A DNA stretch of 64,000 nucleotides from Mucor racemosus (Eukaryota > Mucoromycota > Mucoromycetes > Mucorales > Mucoraceae): positions 620,001 through 684,000 of the forward strand of contig JAPEHQ010000008.1 of NCBI GenBank assembly GCA_027405735.1. Reading direction: 5' to 3'. Positions 13,463 through 23,464 of this stretch are shown here, piece by piece. The first letter of the stretch is position 1. The number at the start of each line of letters is the position of its first letter. Below the pieces are notes generated by a model. It saw only the letters and a program-made list of their open reading frames with translations, was not told the DNA's origin and ran no database searches. The position numbers were made by a program, and so were the translations under genes.

Positions 13463-14616
13463 CATCATTTGCTTTGTCTTCTTTATAAAGTCTGCATTTG
13501 TAGTATTTCTTGCTATAATGGTCAATTTCTTAACAGTCCATCCTTGCATGTCGGCTGCGGTCTCTCCCCTAGCCTCTAATAAATACTTTCCGGGATATAC
13601 CTTAAACACTGTAAAATAGATATAAATTGGCTGCATTATGTTAGCTATTCCTGAATTCATTTTATATCTCATGAAAGGCTCAAAAACGCGTAAAATCCAC
13701 TGCTTTTTCCTTGAAAACTGGGTCTCACTTTTCATCTCTGCCTTACTTTTTTTTTCACTAAATAACACCAAGAAAAAATTATATGCCAATGTACCTGAGA
13801 TGTTCAGCTTTAATCCAAAAATAAGTATCCAAAAATATCCTACTTTTTGCAGTTGGTATTAATTTTTCAGTGCTAATGTTTCAGATTTTTTACGCGTATT
13901 TCGCTGCTAAAGGATTGAAAACTTTGAGGCTTCATATCTCCAGAAAAAAATAAGTTATACTAACATTTTTAAATAATGAAACTTACTTGTTTTGAAGTGC
14001 TCTATAACATATTTGAATATGAAAAAATTCTGAGCACTTTTATTTTTTTTCATTTTTTTTTGACATTTCTATAGTAGGTTTCAAAATATTGGCTAAATTA
14101 AGCAACATTTTTTTTACATGCATGTCATTAAGCTCGTTGAGCTCTCTCGGATCCAATTTAGAATTTTTTAAAATATTGATTTTTCGTGGAGATATCCTTA
14201 AAAATGTGTACAAAAAGATACCTTCATTTCTATCATCCATTTTTCCCTTATATACCCTCATCCCAAATTCTGAAACTGAAAAAAATTTGCACAAAAATCT
14301 TGTTTTCTCTACGAAAAATGCAGCTAGGAAATTACGCAATAGCTCGATCGATAGATAATTTTTTTGCGCATCATTCCAATTACTTATATGTTAAATATGT
14401 TTATCAAAATTAATGTGTATCTTCAAAAAACCTCTAAAATTTCAATTGCATTTTACGCAAAATTTAATGTAAAATATTTGTTTGCATTTTATTTAAATGG
14501 ATGCAGAATTTAAAACTGTACAAAAACTATTTAATAAGCTAAGTTGACTTACTTTGCAGCTCATGAGCCATTAAACGATTTTGTTTTTTTGAATCATTTT
14601 TCATTGATTTCAACAA
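13463..14616 (-). repeat. family-C repeat, copy C1 (main part)
   Basis: This copy is colinear with 25945-26970 (same strand) and with the inverse complements of 32000-33021 and 58700-59880. Read on the minus strand it has a 99-codon frame (14040-14339) containing RISPRKINIL and LDPRELNEL. A non-coding-looking spacer follows. Then comes a second frame (13448-13789) containing the shared FEPFM segment. In C1 only, the second frame runs on through GWTVKKLTIIARNTTNADF towards the zinc-ribbon remnant. The copy is split by the insertion at 14617-15404, and its outer end resumes at 15405-15560 (the GGAACCCCGTGATGATAGG segment). Whether the two frames and the zinc ribbon once formed one gene is not known. 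Confidence 0.75.
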
Positions 14617-15404
14617 TGTTGCAAACCAGACCTTTCGGCCCTTAAAATATTATCCCCAACATGAATTCATTTTCTCTTCAATCCTTAAATCAGTAAAACA
14701 ATAACAATCCTTTTTCTATAAATATGCCACCAAAATATGATATTAAATAAAAATTAGCTCTTTTCTTATTTAAAATCTCAATCCCTTATACATTAGTATA
14801 TTTTTACTTGTTTATAATCTAAATCTTAAGCCTGGAATACATTCTATATAATAGATAACTATCCTCTTAAGTACATTATTGAATACATCCTTGTTAAGTC
14901 GTTAGGAAACCGTCAATATTGTTATTACAAATCTTAAGCCTGGAATACATTCTGTTACTAATAGACAGGAAACTATCCTCTTAAGTACATTATTGAATAC
15001 ATCCTTGTTAAATCGTTAGGAAACCATCGATATTGTTATTACAAATCTTAAGCCTGGAATACATTCTGTTACTAATAGACAGGAAACTATCCTCTTAAGT
15101 ACATTATTGAATACATCCTTGTTAAATCGTTAGGAAACCGTCAATATTGTTATTACAAATCTTAAGCCTGGAATACATTCTGTTACTAATAGACAGGAAA
15201 CTATCCTCTTAAGTACATTAATTGAATACATCCTTTTAAATTAAGAAAGGAAACCATCATTTTTGTATCTTTTATTATTTACTCTTGACAATTATTACTC
15301 TTAAATACATAACACATATCTTTTTATAACGATCAGTAACATATTATCTGATCTATCCACTTTATTTCTACTATTATTTTAAATCCCGAAACCCATTTCT
15401 CAAC
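14617..15404. mobile_element. ~790-bp insertion inside family-C copy C1
   Basis: Copies C2 and C3 run continuously across the point where C1 is interrupted, so this segment is an insertion. AACAA stands on both sides (14612-14616, and 15402-15406 or 15405-15409), a possible 5-bp target-site duplication. The insert begins TGTTG and ends TCAAC, partly complementary, as in a solo LTR or small non-autonomous element. It carries no coding sequence, and its centre is the 4-unit minisatellite. The exact right edge is ambiguous by 3 bp because of the ACAACAA run. Confidence 0.55.
14821..15268. repeat. minisatellite, four ~114-bp units
   Basis: Four direct units start at AAATCTTAAGCCTGGAATAC: 14821 (108 bp), 14929 (114 bp), 15043 (114 bp) and 15157 (last unit, degenerating after about 90 bp). 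Units 2-4 are nearly identical. The first lacks a 6-bp GTTACT-type segment and has a few changes. Each unit has two CTTAAG palindromes. There are no spacers between units, so this is a tandem array, not a CRISPR. Confidence 0.9.
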
Positions 15405-15560
15405 AACAAATAAATTTTGGAACCCCGTGATGATAGGGTTCAAACTGTGATATGAACTGTTATTTTAATTATCTCGACGAAAAATCAATATTTTTCGCTG
15501 TGATAAAAAATGCACAGTAGTATAGAGTTGGATCTATCTTTTAAATATAAAAAATTAACA
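15405..15560 (-). repeat. family-C repeat, copy C1 (outer part)
   Basis: After the insertion the C1 match resumes with AACCCCGTGATGATAGG and the TTATCTCGACGAAAAATCAA segment, equivalent to 26985-27125 of copy C2. It fades after about 15560. Confidence 0.65.
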
Positions 15561-16664
15561 CCTCAATTTAGTTACTCAATTTTTAATAACCAATTTTAGG
15601 TCAGTATTTGTCAACGTCTGGCCAGTGCGCTTATGTTTTGATATTAACATTTCTATTTCCGAGAGATACCAATGGCCTATGGGGTGAAGGTACATCTTCT
15701 TTAAACATTTTATGTAATTCAATTCAATATTGGACGAAAACATTCGAAAACCATCTGAAGACCATCTAAAACCTACTTTTTAATACCGTAAAAAATCGAC
15801 AATGAAAACCCTATCTCAGCGAATTTCGATCCTAATAACTTCCAACTTCACAAGATAGTAGGGACACATTTTTGATAAGCTAATTTAAAAGAGTAACATC
15901 CACAACCTACTGTACGTCGAGAAAATCATCACCAAAATGCACTTATAGCTTACGGCGCACTTTTATTGGAAATGGTTGAAAATACGATCTCTATGAATAC
16001 ATGAATCTTGATCCAAGTAAGCTGTCGCTCTTCATGGATATAGATACTGTAGTATAAACAAGTACTAAAAATATCTCGGGTACCAGCTTCCATGGGTGAT
16101 TGTGCATTCGGTAAGTTTGAACAATAAGCTAGTTACTCGCTATTAATTTTACACCTACTAAGGTCAGTAAGCACTACAGTTCTCGCCGAATATGCATCCA
16201 AAGAAGCACCCGTTGCAATGGTAGGCACTTCTAGTGTTGATCCAGGAAATTGTAAACCTTTGTTTTGTGTTTTGTTAGACGAGTTATTTTATATATGATG
16301 TTTCAAATGCAAATTTCCAAGCAAAAACTATAGCAATCAAAGCTAATTACTGATACCATAAATCTTATGCTTTCGGTACAGGATTATTTAAACATATCAC
16401 TTATTATTTATATTGACGCATAAATACGCCTTCTTTTGAACAATTTATTTCAAAGTCTAATTCATATTCTAAATATCACTTTACTGTTTTATTAACTGAT
16501 TCTTTTTTACAATAAAGTGTGAACAGCTAATCTATAAAAAAAAGTAGAATTTACATAATTTTGTTGAGAAACGATAGAGATGGGGGGAGAGGATCAAAAA
16601 GTAAAATATTCAAAAAATGAAAAAATAAAATATACTAAAATTACAACTTTAAAGAAATCTAAAC
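15561..16664 (+). pseudogene. possible transposon-protein fragments in an intergenic stretch
   Basis: Most of this stretch is featureless. Two plus-strand fragments look protein-like. The first, about 15,980-16,060, contains LDPSKLSLFMDIDTVV. The second, about 16,165-16,300, contains VGTSSVDPGNCKPLF. The VDPG context is reminiscent of the RuvC-I motif of TnpB/Fanzor proteins, and a dead zinc ribbon of that type lies 2.7 kb away on the other strand. Both fragments end at stop codons and I could not link them by a clear intron. The reading is speculative. Confidence 0.25.
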
Positions 16665-18478
16665 TTAATTACTACCACTACCCAAACCATATTTATCGAT
16701 TGTCTTGTTAACATCACGCAAACCTTGAAGGTTACCTTGCACGACAACAGTAGCCTTGCCACTTCCTCCACTAGTAACACTAACAGCACCACGAACCACA
16801 CGACTGGCCACACGTCTCAATTCGTTGACATCTACCTTGTCAATGTTTGCCAACATTTCATCAATGCCAGTCTTTTTACCATGTACTTGAATTTGTCTAC
16901 CAAGATCTTCTAATTGAACCATACGACTTTCAAGATTCATTAAAAGAGAGCTCTTTAATTGATTCTTTGCACGATTCAATTCAGTGTCGGATACAGCAAG
17001 TTGTCCAACATCTCCTCTTGCAACAATATCCAGTTCACGACAAATGACTTCAACAAGAGCATTGGCGTATTCTGGTTGACAGGAGCCAGCAATACCAAAG
17101 AGACCAGAGTCTGTGTAGCAATGGTTGAAAGCTTGACATGATTCGACCCAGTAATGTTGATTCAAAACATGAGTAAAGAGACGAGAATACATGCCCTTAC
17201 CGGGACCACCAGCAGAGAATGAGCCACCACCACCAAGCAAAATTTGAAGAGTAGTGAGGGCATAAATATCAGGATCGTCAATGGAAAGACCCTCAAATGC
17301 AACGTAAACATGTGTCAATGGTGATTCAGGACCAGTTTCCATAAAACTATTGCCACCAGTATATTGTGCAGGTTGAGTTGCGAGCTCAAAAGGTGTGAAA
17401 CCTTCTTGTTGTTGTTGTTGTTTCTTGGTATTGTTGAACAATGATTTAACAAAAGATTTGCCATTGTTACTACCGGCATTTTGAGCTTGTTCACTTTGTT
17501 TCTTCAAAGCTTCAATGTGTGTCATGACAGAATCTAAGTTTTCTGGAGATTTAGGAACATCACCGAAATACTTGACAGCTAAATCAACCACTTGGTCATG
17601 TTCAGCACCACAAGCAGAAATGACCATACGTTCAGGGCGATACCATGTTTTCATGTAATTGCGAATCAATTCAGGTGTCATTGATTCCAAATTTTCAGGA
17701 GGGCATAATAAAGGATTACCAAGTGTATTTCCTTGATATGCAACGGTATGTAAAATCTCTGGTAAAATCATTTCAGGCTTTGACCAAATTTCCTCAATTT
17801 CATATAATGCTGTTTGACGTTGTTCCTCTACTTCAGCATTGTTGACTGTAGGATGGCAAATGACATCAGAGAAAAGCGATAGAACTCTACTTAAATCTTG
17901 AGAAAAGATAGCGGATTGATACATGATGGATTCGCGAGATGAAGAACACATAATATTGCCTCCTAATGATTCTAATTCTGCAACTACTTGATCAGCGGAA
18001 CGGTTGCTTGTACTCTATTCTAAATGTTAAAAAAAAAGAACCTGTTAAATGTCATGTGTAGCAACATTACTTTAAATGCTAATCTATCTAAAATGTGGCT
18101 AACACCTCTAGTTGTAGCTGTTTCATAACGACTGCCAGCATCGACATAAACGCCTACTGCACTGAAATGACCGGGTGTGTTTTCGGAAGCAACACGAATG
18201 CCATTAGGAAGTGTTGTAACTTTGCAAAGACCGGTTGATGCTTTTGAATATTCTTGAACAATGGTTGGGAAACCATTCACTGAAGTCTAGGCAAAATATC
18301 ATGAATCAAATTTTAACAAATATTAAATCAATTTTCCCCCAATTTTTGTGCTTACTTTGGCATTATAAGGGATGGTAGATTCTGAACGTTTAATGATAGA
18401 CGTTGTAGCATTCTTCAATGCTGAGCAGCCAGGCTTCAAGATGGTTCTTGAGGCAGAATTCAAAAGACGAGAAGTCAT
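16665..18478 (-). CDS. MAS2: mitochondrial processing peptidase alpha subunit
   Basis: Three exons (18356-18478, 18071-18286, 16665-18014) give 562 aa. MPP-alpha pairs with the catalytic beta subunit in the matrix to remove presequences, and binds the substrate. The first ~35 residues (MTSRLLNSASRTILK...) are basic and hydroxylated like a presequence. The M16 family N-terminal domain follows, with TLPNGIRVASEN. The zinc motif of the beta subunit (HxxEH) is replaced by ILDRLAF, as expected for the non-catalytic alpha chain. The flexible glycine-rich loop needed for substrate handling is present (GGGGSFSAGGPGKGMYSR). A Gln-rich insert (KKQQQQQEGF) sits in the middle. Two introns of 69 and 56 nt carry consensus borders. 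It is divergently arranged with EMG1. Confidence 0.92.
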
Positions 18479-18999
18479 AATTTAAGTATAAAATAAAGAA
18501 ATGAAAATGAAATGCAGGGTCGCCGCCGTAGACTAAAGTACTACATACATTTGCCACCATTTATACCCCTCTTTCCAGTCTCTCTTGTCTCGCTAAATGG
18601 GTGATTTCGGGGTATGCTGGATGGTCACAACATGACGTTCTCATTGGCATGTTCTTACGAAAGATCTAGGTGATTGGACATACAGAATGTAGCGAATAAC
18701 CTCTCTGCTTAATCATCTTTTGTTTTTACATCGAATTTAGTGCATTTAATCGAAAAAGAACCCGAAAATTGAAAGCACAGTGAGTCATAAAATATCAAAG
18801 ATGAATTACAATTGCAAATTTGCATTGAATTAATAGAGAAATTCAAGAGCATAAATGTACATTTCTGAATTGATGGGATGTTGTGGGCATCTTCTCGTGA
18901 CTGGGATAGCGTCTTCCAATGTCGAAACATCTATCATCTAAATGCCCTTTTGACAAAATCTCTTTTTTTTTCTTTTCATTCGATTTGATAACCAGAAAA
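18479..18999. promoter_or_regulatory. bidirectional promoter region MPP-alpha / EMG1
   Basis: 520 bp separate the two divergent start codons. Only a pyrimidine-rich tract (18961-18977) just before EMG1 stands out. I found no clear TATA box. An in-frame upstream ATG at 18919 would extend EMG1 by 27 residues rich in Phe. The ATG at 19000 is preferred because it has AAAA before it and starts a normal Emg1 N-terminus. Confidence 0.4.
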
Positions 19000-20030
19000 A
19001 TGTCACAAGAAAAGATCGACAATAAGGTAGAAGAGTCTTCATGGCATGAGGCCCCTACACAAGGTGAGCCTGTTAAACCTCAAAGTCGTAAAGTCATTGT
19101 TGTTCTTGAAAATGCGTCTTTAGAAGCAGCTCGCTTGGTCGCTTATAGACACGACAGTAAAATGCAATTATTAAATTGCGATGAACACCAATCTATTTTA
19201 AAGAGACTTGGTAGAGACATTGCTGATGCTAGACCTGATATTGTTCATCAAGTATGCTGTTGGTTTATCCATATTTGTAATTATGTGTTAACATTCTACA
19301 TAGTGTCTTTTAACGTTATTGGATAGCCCCTTAAACAAATCTGGTCATTTGGAAGTATGTGTAGATCTTTGGTATAGAAAATGACATGCCTTTGTTAATA
19401 TAAATATTAGGTTTATATTCATACAGCTAAAGGGGTAGTGATTCGAATTAATCCTGCATGTCGTATACCAAGAACTATTAAACGCTTTTCTGGATTAATG
19501 GGTGAGACAAAAAACTATTGCGTATATGCATTCTTGAAAACTTTCCCATTTATTTATACCAATATTTTATATAGTTCAATTGTTAGAAAGAGGTAGCATT
19601 TCAAGTGATATAGAAGGGCACACAAAGTTATTGGAAATCGTGCCACCTCCTGTCGTTCAATATTTACCTGAAGGTTGTCGAAAAATTGGCAAGTATTATA
19701 ATTCAAACGTTATGGATGCAAATCATGACTAATACAAAGTTAAATAGCTCTTTCATGGAATGCACCCAAGGTGCGTTTGGGTGAATTCTTTAAAGATATC
19801 CCGGATTACACTCCTATTGTAGTTGCTGTAGGCGCTATGGCAAAAGGACCTGATAGTTTCGCTGATGAATATGTTACGGAAAAGATTGGTAGGTTGAAGG
19901 GAGAGATCAAAAAGGAATTGCGTTATTAAATAACGTATTTTTTTTAGGTATTTCCTCTTACGCTTTGTCGGCTTCAGTTGCTTGTGCTAAAGTTTGTTGT
20001 ACTTTTGAGGATCTTTGGGATATTATGTAG
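19000..20030 (+). CDS. EMG1: 18S rRNA pseudouridine N1-methyltransferase Emg1/Nep1
   Basis: Six exons (19000-19251, 19304-19354, 19411-19501, 19575-19688, 19748-19888, 19948-20030) join to 243 aa, the usual length. Emg1 methylates a hypermodified pseudouridine of 18S rRNA and is needed for small-subunit assembly in the nucleolus. It belongs to the SPOUT class. Visible family features are [15 protein letters not shown] near the N-terminus, [32 protein letters not shown] across the first splice, [19 protein letters not shown] (cofactor-binding knot region) and the C-terminal [15 protein letters not shown]. Intron 4 starts GCAAGT and ends TAG, with a good CTAAT branch site. It is a GC-AG intron, the only choice that keeps the frame. 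Confidence 0.95.
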
Positions 20031-21856
20031 TTTTTTTTTTTCTTTTTTAAAGTATTTGTTTCTTATATTGTAAATTCTTTTCTTACCATTTATGATCCTA
20101 TCTTCCCCCCTTTTTTTATATTTATTTTTTACATTGTATGAGATTATTGAATGACGAGAATTTTTATTACGGATCGAAAACCATGAATATCAAATTGATG
20201 GATATACGGTATCTCTCTCATTATTATCGGTTCCTTAATGTCAAATATAAAAACTTGTCTTCCTATCATTGAGTAGGTTTGGTTCTCACGATTAATACAC
20301 GTCATATCATCAGTGCACTTGTTGTCGTACATAATTCTTTTTAAGCTTTGAATACTAGGTTATGCGTTCCGCTTACATAAAAATACAAATACGATATCTA
20401 CACCACATATCTAAAGACACTAAACTTCATGAAATACCTATACATTGGATAACCAATCACTGAAGATTATATTTCTACTTTTCATTGTCTTTGCCCAATG
20501 ATTTACAACAAATGATTGATTTTTGGCGTATCTCTGATATTTTATGTCTTTTTAGAAAGTCTCTACGCATACCTGAGGATGTATGATAAAAAGCAATGTA
20601 GTTGATGCTTCAAGTTTGTCAATACAATTTTTGTATTTTCAAACTTGTTTTATCATTGCTCGTTTTCTAGTGTGCCTGCAAATTTGGTTTGCCCAAAACA
20701 GTGAAATAAAGAATCTAGTAGAAGCAACGATTGGAAAATACAATCAGGAATTGAGTATACATACTAGAAAACTATTTCAATAGCTTATATTGACAAGGTG
20801 CTTTTGAAAAGTAACAAAATAAATCCTTCAAAAATATGAAAGAATCGAATTATATGCTTTTTTTTTTTTTTTTGTTGCTGAATTGGCGATTCGATAGTAT
20901 CAGTATTTTCTTCTCTGCAAATTTTGGATACATGTACTATCATAAAACAAAATGCCGTTTTAGTCGCGCAGCATTAAACCAGAAATGAGTCTTTTTAGTC
21001 TAAACAAGGTACGAAAAAGTAAATTATGACGCTTTGTACAGGAGGATACTTGTATTAAATCTCAATGTTACAATGGATTTAAATGAAAATCTATATGATC
21101 AACTGGCGTTCCTAGCTGAATGATATAAAAGGGAATCCTTCCCTAGCAACCAGGGGTAAAGATCTACCTTAGCAACCAGGGGTAAATTTCTCCATAGCAA
21201 CCAGGAACCAACTGCCTAGCATACCTACGGCAATTTTCACTCAGGGCAAACGCTTTAATCACGCGATATCAAATCATTCTACTCATAAATGGTAAATTAG
21301 TAGATAAAATATGTATTTTCTCGGATATCTTGTAGTATCTACTATGTTTTCATCAATACATAAAATTTATCGTTATTATTAGTGGCCTTCAGATTTCTCT
21401 AAATGATTATGAAGATTTACTTTAGAAATTTTTGTTGTACGAAAAAAGACTCAAATCAATATCTTAATTTACAGAAAAGATTCTTTGATACACCAAGAGT
21501 GTGTATGTATTTTTTGTTTTTAAATAAACCTACACTGAATTGTAGTAAATGTGCCATCTCAGATGAATATCATTATTTTCCCATTTTTTGGTGGCACATG
21601 GTAATTGTAATAATTATGGGAGGTTATCAGACATTGGTCAACGGTATAGAATTGGTAGAAATGCCTGCCATGCTATTTTTACATTCTACTGCCTCGGCGT
21701 TTCAAGTTGCAAATCCCCACCCCTTAATATGGTCAAGAATCTATATTTAACTAAGATCTTTCCTTTGTATATATTTATTCTCTTTTCCCTTCTTTTATTG
21801 CTTGTACGAAACCCCTAAGCAATACATACACATATATATACTCAGTTTAGTCGTAG
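20031..21856. other. intergenic, no supported gene
   Basis: AT-rich DNA between EMG1 and the first Nudix gene. Short open frames exist (for example 20583-20783 and 21403-21750) but none has family motifs or splice-linked partners. The one structured element is the triple GGTTGCTA-type motif at 21144-21212. Confidence 0.45.
21144..21212. promoter_or_regulatory. three spaced TAGCAACCAGG motifs
   Basis: The motif TAGCAACCAGG starts at 21144, 21170 and 21195, i.e. spaced 26 and 25 bp. The first two copies continue as GGTAAA. The complement GGTTGCTA matches the half-site of an RFX-type X-box. The same half-site forms a full palindrome in the first intron of the PP2A gene (45939-45951). It lies about 0.65 kb upstream of the first Nudix gene. 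Confidence 0.4.
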
Positions 21857-22710
21857 ATGATATCTAGTACAGAAAATAACGAACCTGTACCTATATTTCT
21901 TGATGTAGATGAAGATGATCTTAAACAGGTAGGGGATTATAGACCGGGAAACAAAGGCTTCATAATATCTTTAAATAGAGATTTATCAACATGATATCAT
22001 AGGTTATATATGGATTGCCCATAGACCCTCGCTCAAATAGAATTATGCTAACATCAGCAAAGGATAAAGAGCAACAGAAATGGGCTTTGGTAACATTGGA
22101 TTGAATTTAGGAGTTTTATACGAATGTAGCATTAATTTTTGTGCAATCTATAGCCCAAATGTGAGGTAGACAGCCATGAAAATCAAGAAGCAGATGTACA
22201 CCGAGAAACATACGAACAAGGTAAAGAATATGTATTAAACCTTTTACACGTGGATATTTGTTACTCAATTTGAAACGATCTATTCAAGCGGGTGTACGAG
22301 GACAAATTGTAGGACTCGTTGGATCTTTTTATGAATGCGGTAAAAAGGGAAAACCAAAATCACACATCAAAGTTTACGAATTACAAATCGATGAATTATT
22401 CAAGAAATGGCCAGATAAAAAGAAGAGAGAAAGAAGATGGGTAATGCATAATAGTAGAAACATATACATCAAAAGTTTGACACAGTATTTTTAGTTTTCG
22501 TATCAAGAGGTTCTAGAGATTTTAGCCAACAAACCTTACTTGATTGAATCTTTACAACAAACATGTTTTGCAAATACAACCACCATTTCAACACCTACTA
22601 AAATAAACCCACCAGCCCCCACTACCACTAATACTAACACTAATAATAATAGTAAAGCTAAGACTAAAATATGGCTGCTAGGAAAATCAAAAGAGAAAAA
22701 AATGGGTTGA
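21857..22710 (+). CDS. Nudix family protein A (diphosphoinositol-polyphosphate-phosphohydrolase-like)
   Basis: Five exons (21857-21928, 22003-22089, 22154-22220, 22289-22440, 22495-22710) give 197 aa. The fold order fits the DIPP/Aps1 branch of Nudix hydrolases: YGLPIDPRSNRIMLTS (strand 1), WALPK, the Nudix box, then a FxxWPDKKKRERRWF segment typical of that branch. The Nudix box (about residues 56-78) reads CEVDSHENQEADVHRETYEQ then AGV. Against G-x5-E-x7-RE-U-x-EE-x-G-U, the first Gly is Cys and the last Glu of EE is Gln. The catalytic RE and one Glu remain. The tail after ~150 is Thr/Asn-rich and basic. Known members hydrolyse inositol pyrophosphates and diadenosine polyphosphates. Activity here is uncertain. 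It is tail to tail with Nudix gene B. Confidence 0.75.
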
Positions 22711-22859
22711 TTATTTTATTGTATTAAATTAGTTTTTATTTTTAATTATAAAAAAATAATAGAGGGAATAAAGGAAAGAAAAGAGGTGATTTTTATATGG
22801 AATGCTATATTAATTGAATGCAAAAAAAGTAAAAAAAAAAAAGAAATTAAATGACAATA

Positions 22860-23464
22860 TTAACGAGATAAAGAGCAATTGTTGAGTGCTAAACGAGCAA
22901 TATGACGATCAGCAGAAGCAGCGATAGCTTCTTCAAGAGTAAACTAATAGATAAAAAAAAAGTCAATTGCAATGTTTCTATTCCTTAAAATCACATCGAC
23001 TTACCCAAACACGCTTACGATCCAATGCAGGCCAAGAATCAAGAAGCTTGGGGTTTGCAACTTCAAACATCCAATGATGTCCTACAATCTTACCCTTCTT
23101 GTTAGCTTCAGTATATGTACCAACTCTTTGAGTAACATTCTCAACCTCAACACCGGCTTCATCATGAAGAACACGGACAACAGCTTGCTCAGGTGTTTCA
23201 TTTTCGTCGCAATTACCACGAGGAAGACGATAAACACCTTCAGCCTTACGACTGGAAAGCATCAAAACTTTGTTATTAGTAGTATCAACTACAAGACCGC
23301 CAACAGCCTAAAAAATTCACACAAAGCTGAGTATAGCAATATCATAAAGTCTCAATCAATGAACTTACCTGACGAATTGGCTTCTTTGCCTTCTTTTCGG
23401 CTTCAGCAGCGACATTGGGAGGCTCAGTTGTGGGTTGATTGGTAGCGTTATCAATTGCAGGCAT
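22860..23464 (-). CDS. Nudix family protein B (diphosphoinositol-polyphosphate-phosphohydrolase-like)
   Basis: Three exons (23369-23464, 23005-23307, 22860-22943) give 160 aa. After a 32-residue Pro/Ala/Lys-rich leader comes AVGGLVVDTTNNKVLMLSS, then GVYRLPRG, the Nudix box (63-85), a GHHWMFEV strand and WPALDRKRVWF. The box reads GNCDENETPEQAVVRVLHDE then AGV. G and the downstream Glu are kept, but the RE pair is RV and the first Glu of EE is Asp. One key acidic residue is therefore missing. Two introns (after ..PIRQ and after ..RVW) fall at the same places and phase as introns in Nudix gene A, so the two are paralogues. It could be a weak or substrate-binding-only protein. Confidence 0.78.

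Noticed and set aside
14821..15268. Regular repeats that could be taken for a CRISPR array
   Set aside because: Units are 108-114 bp, contiguous and without unique spacers, in a eukaryotic genome. It is a minisatellite.
18919..18999. Upstream in-frame ATG for EMG1
   Set aside because: The extra 27 residues are Phe/Ser-rich and encoded by the pyrimidine tract. The ATG at 19000 has the better context and gives the usual Emg1 length.
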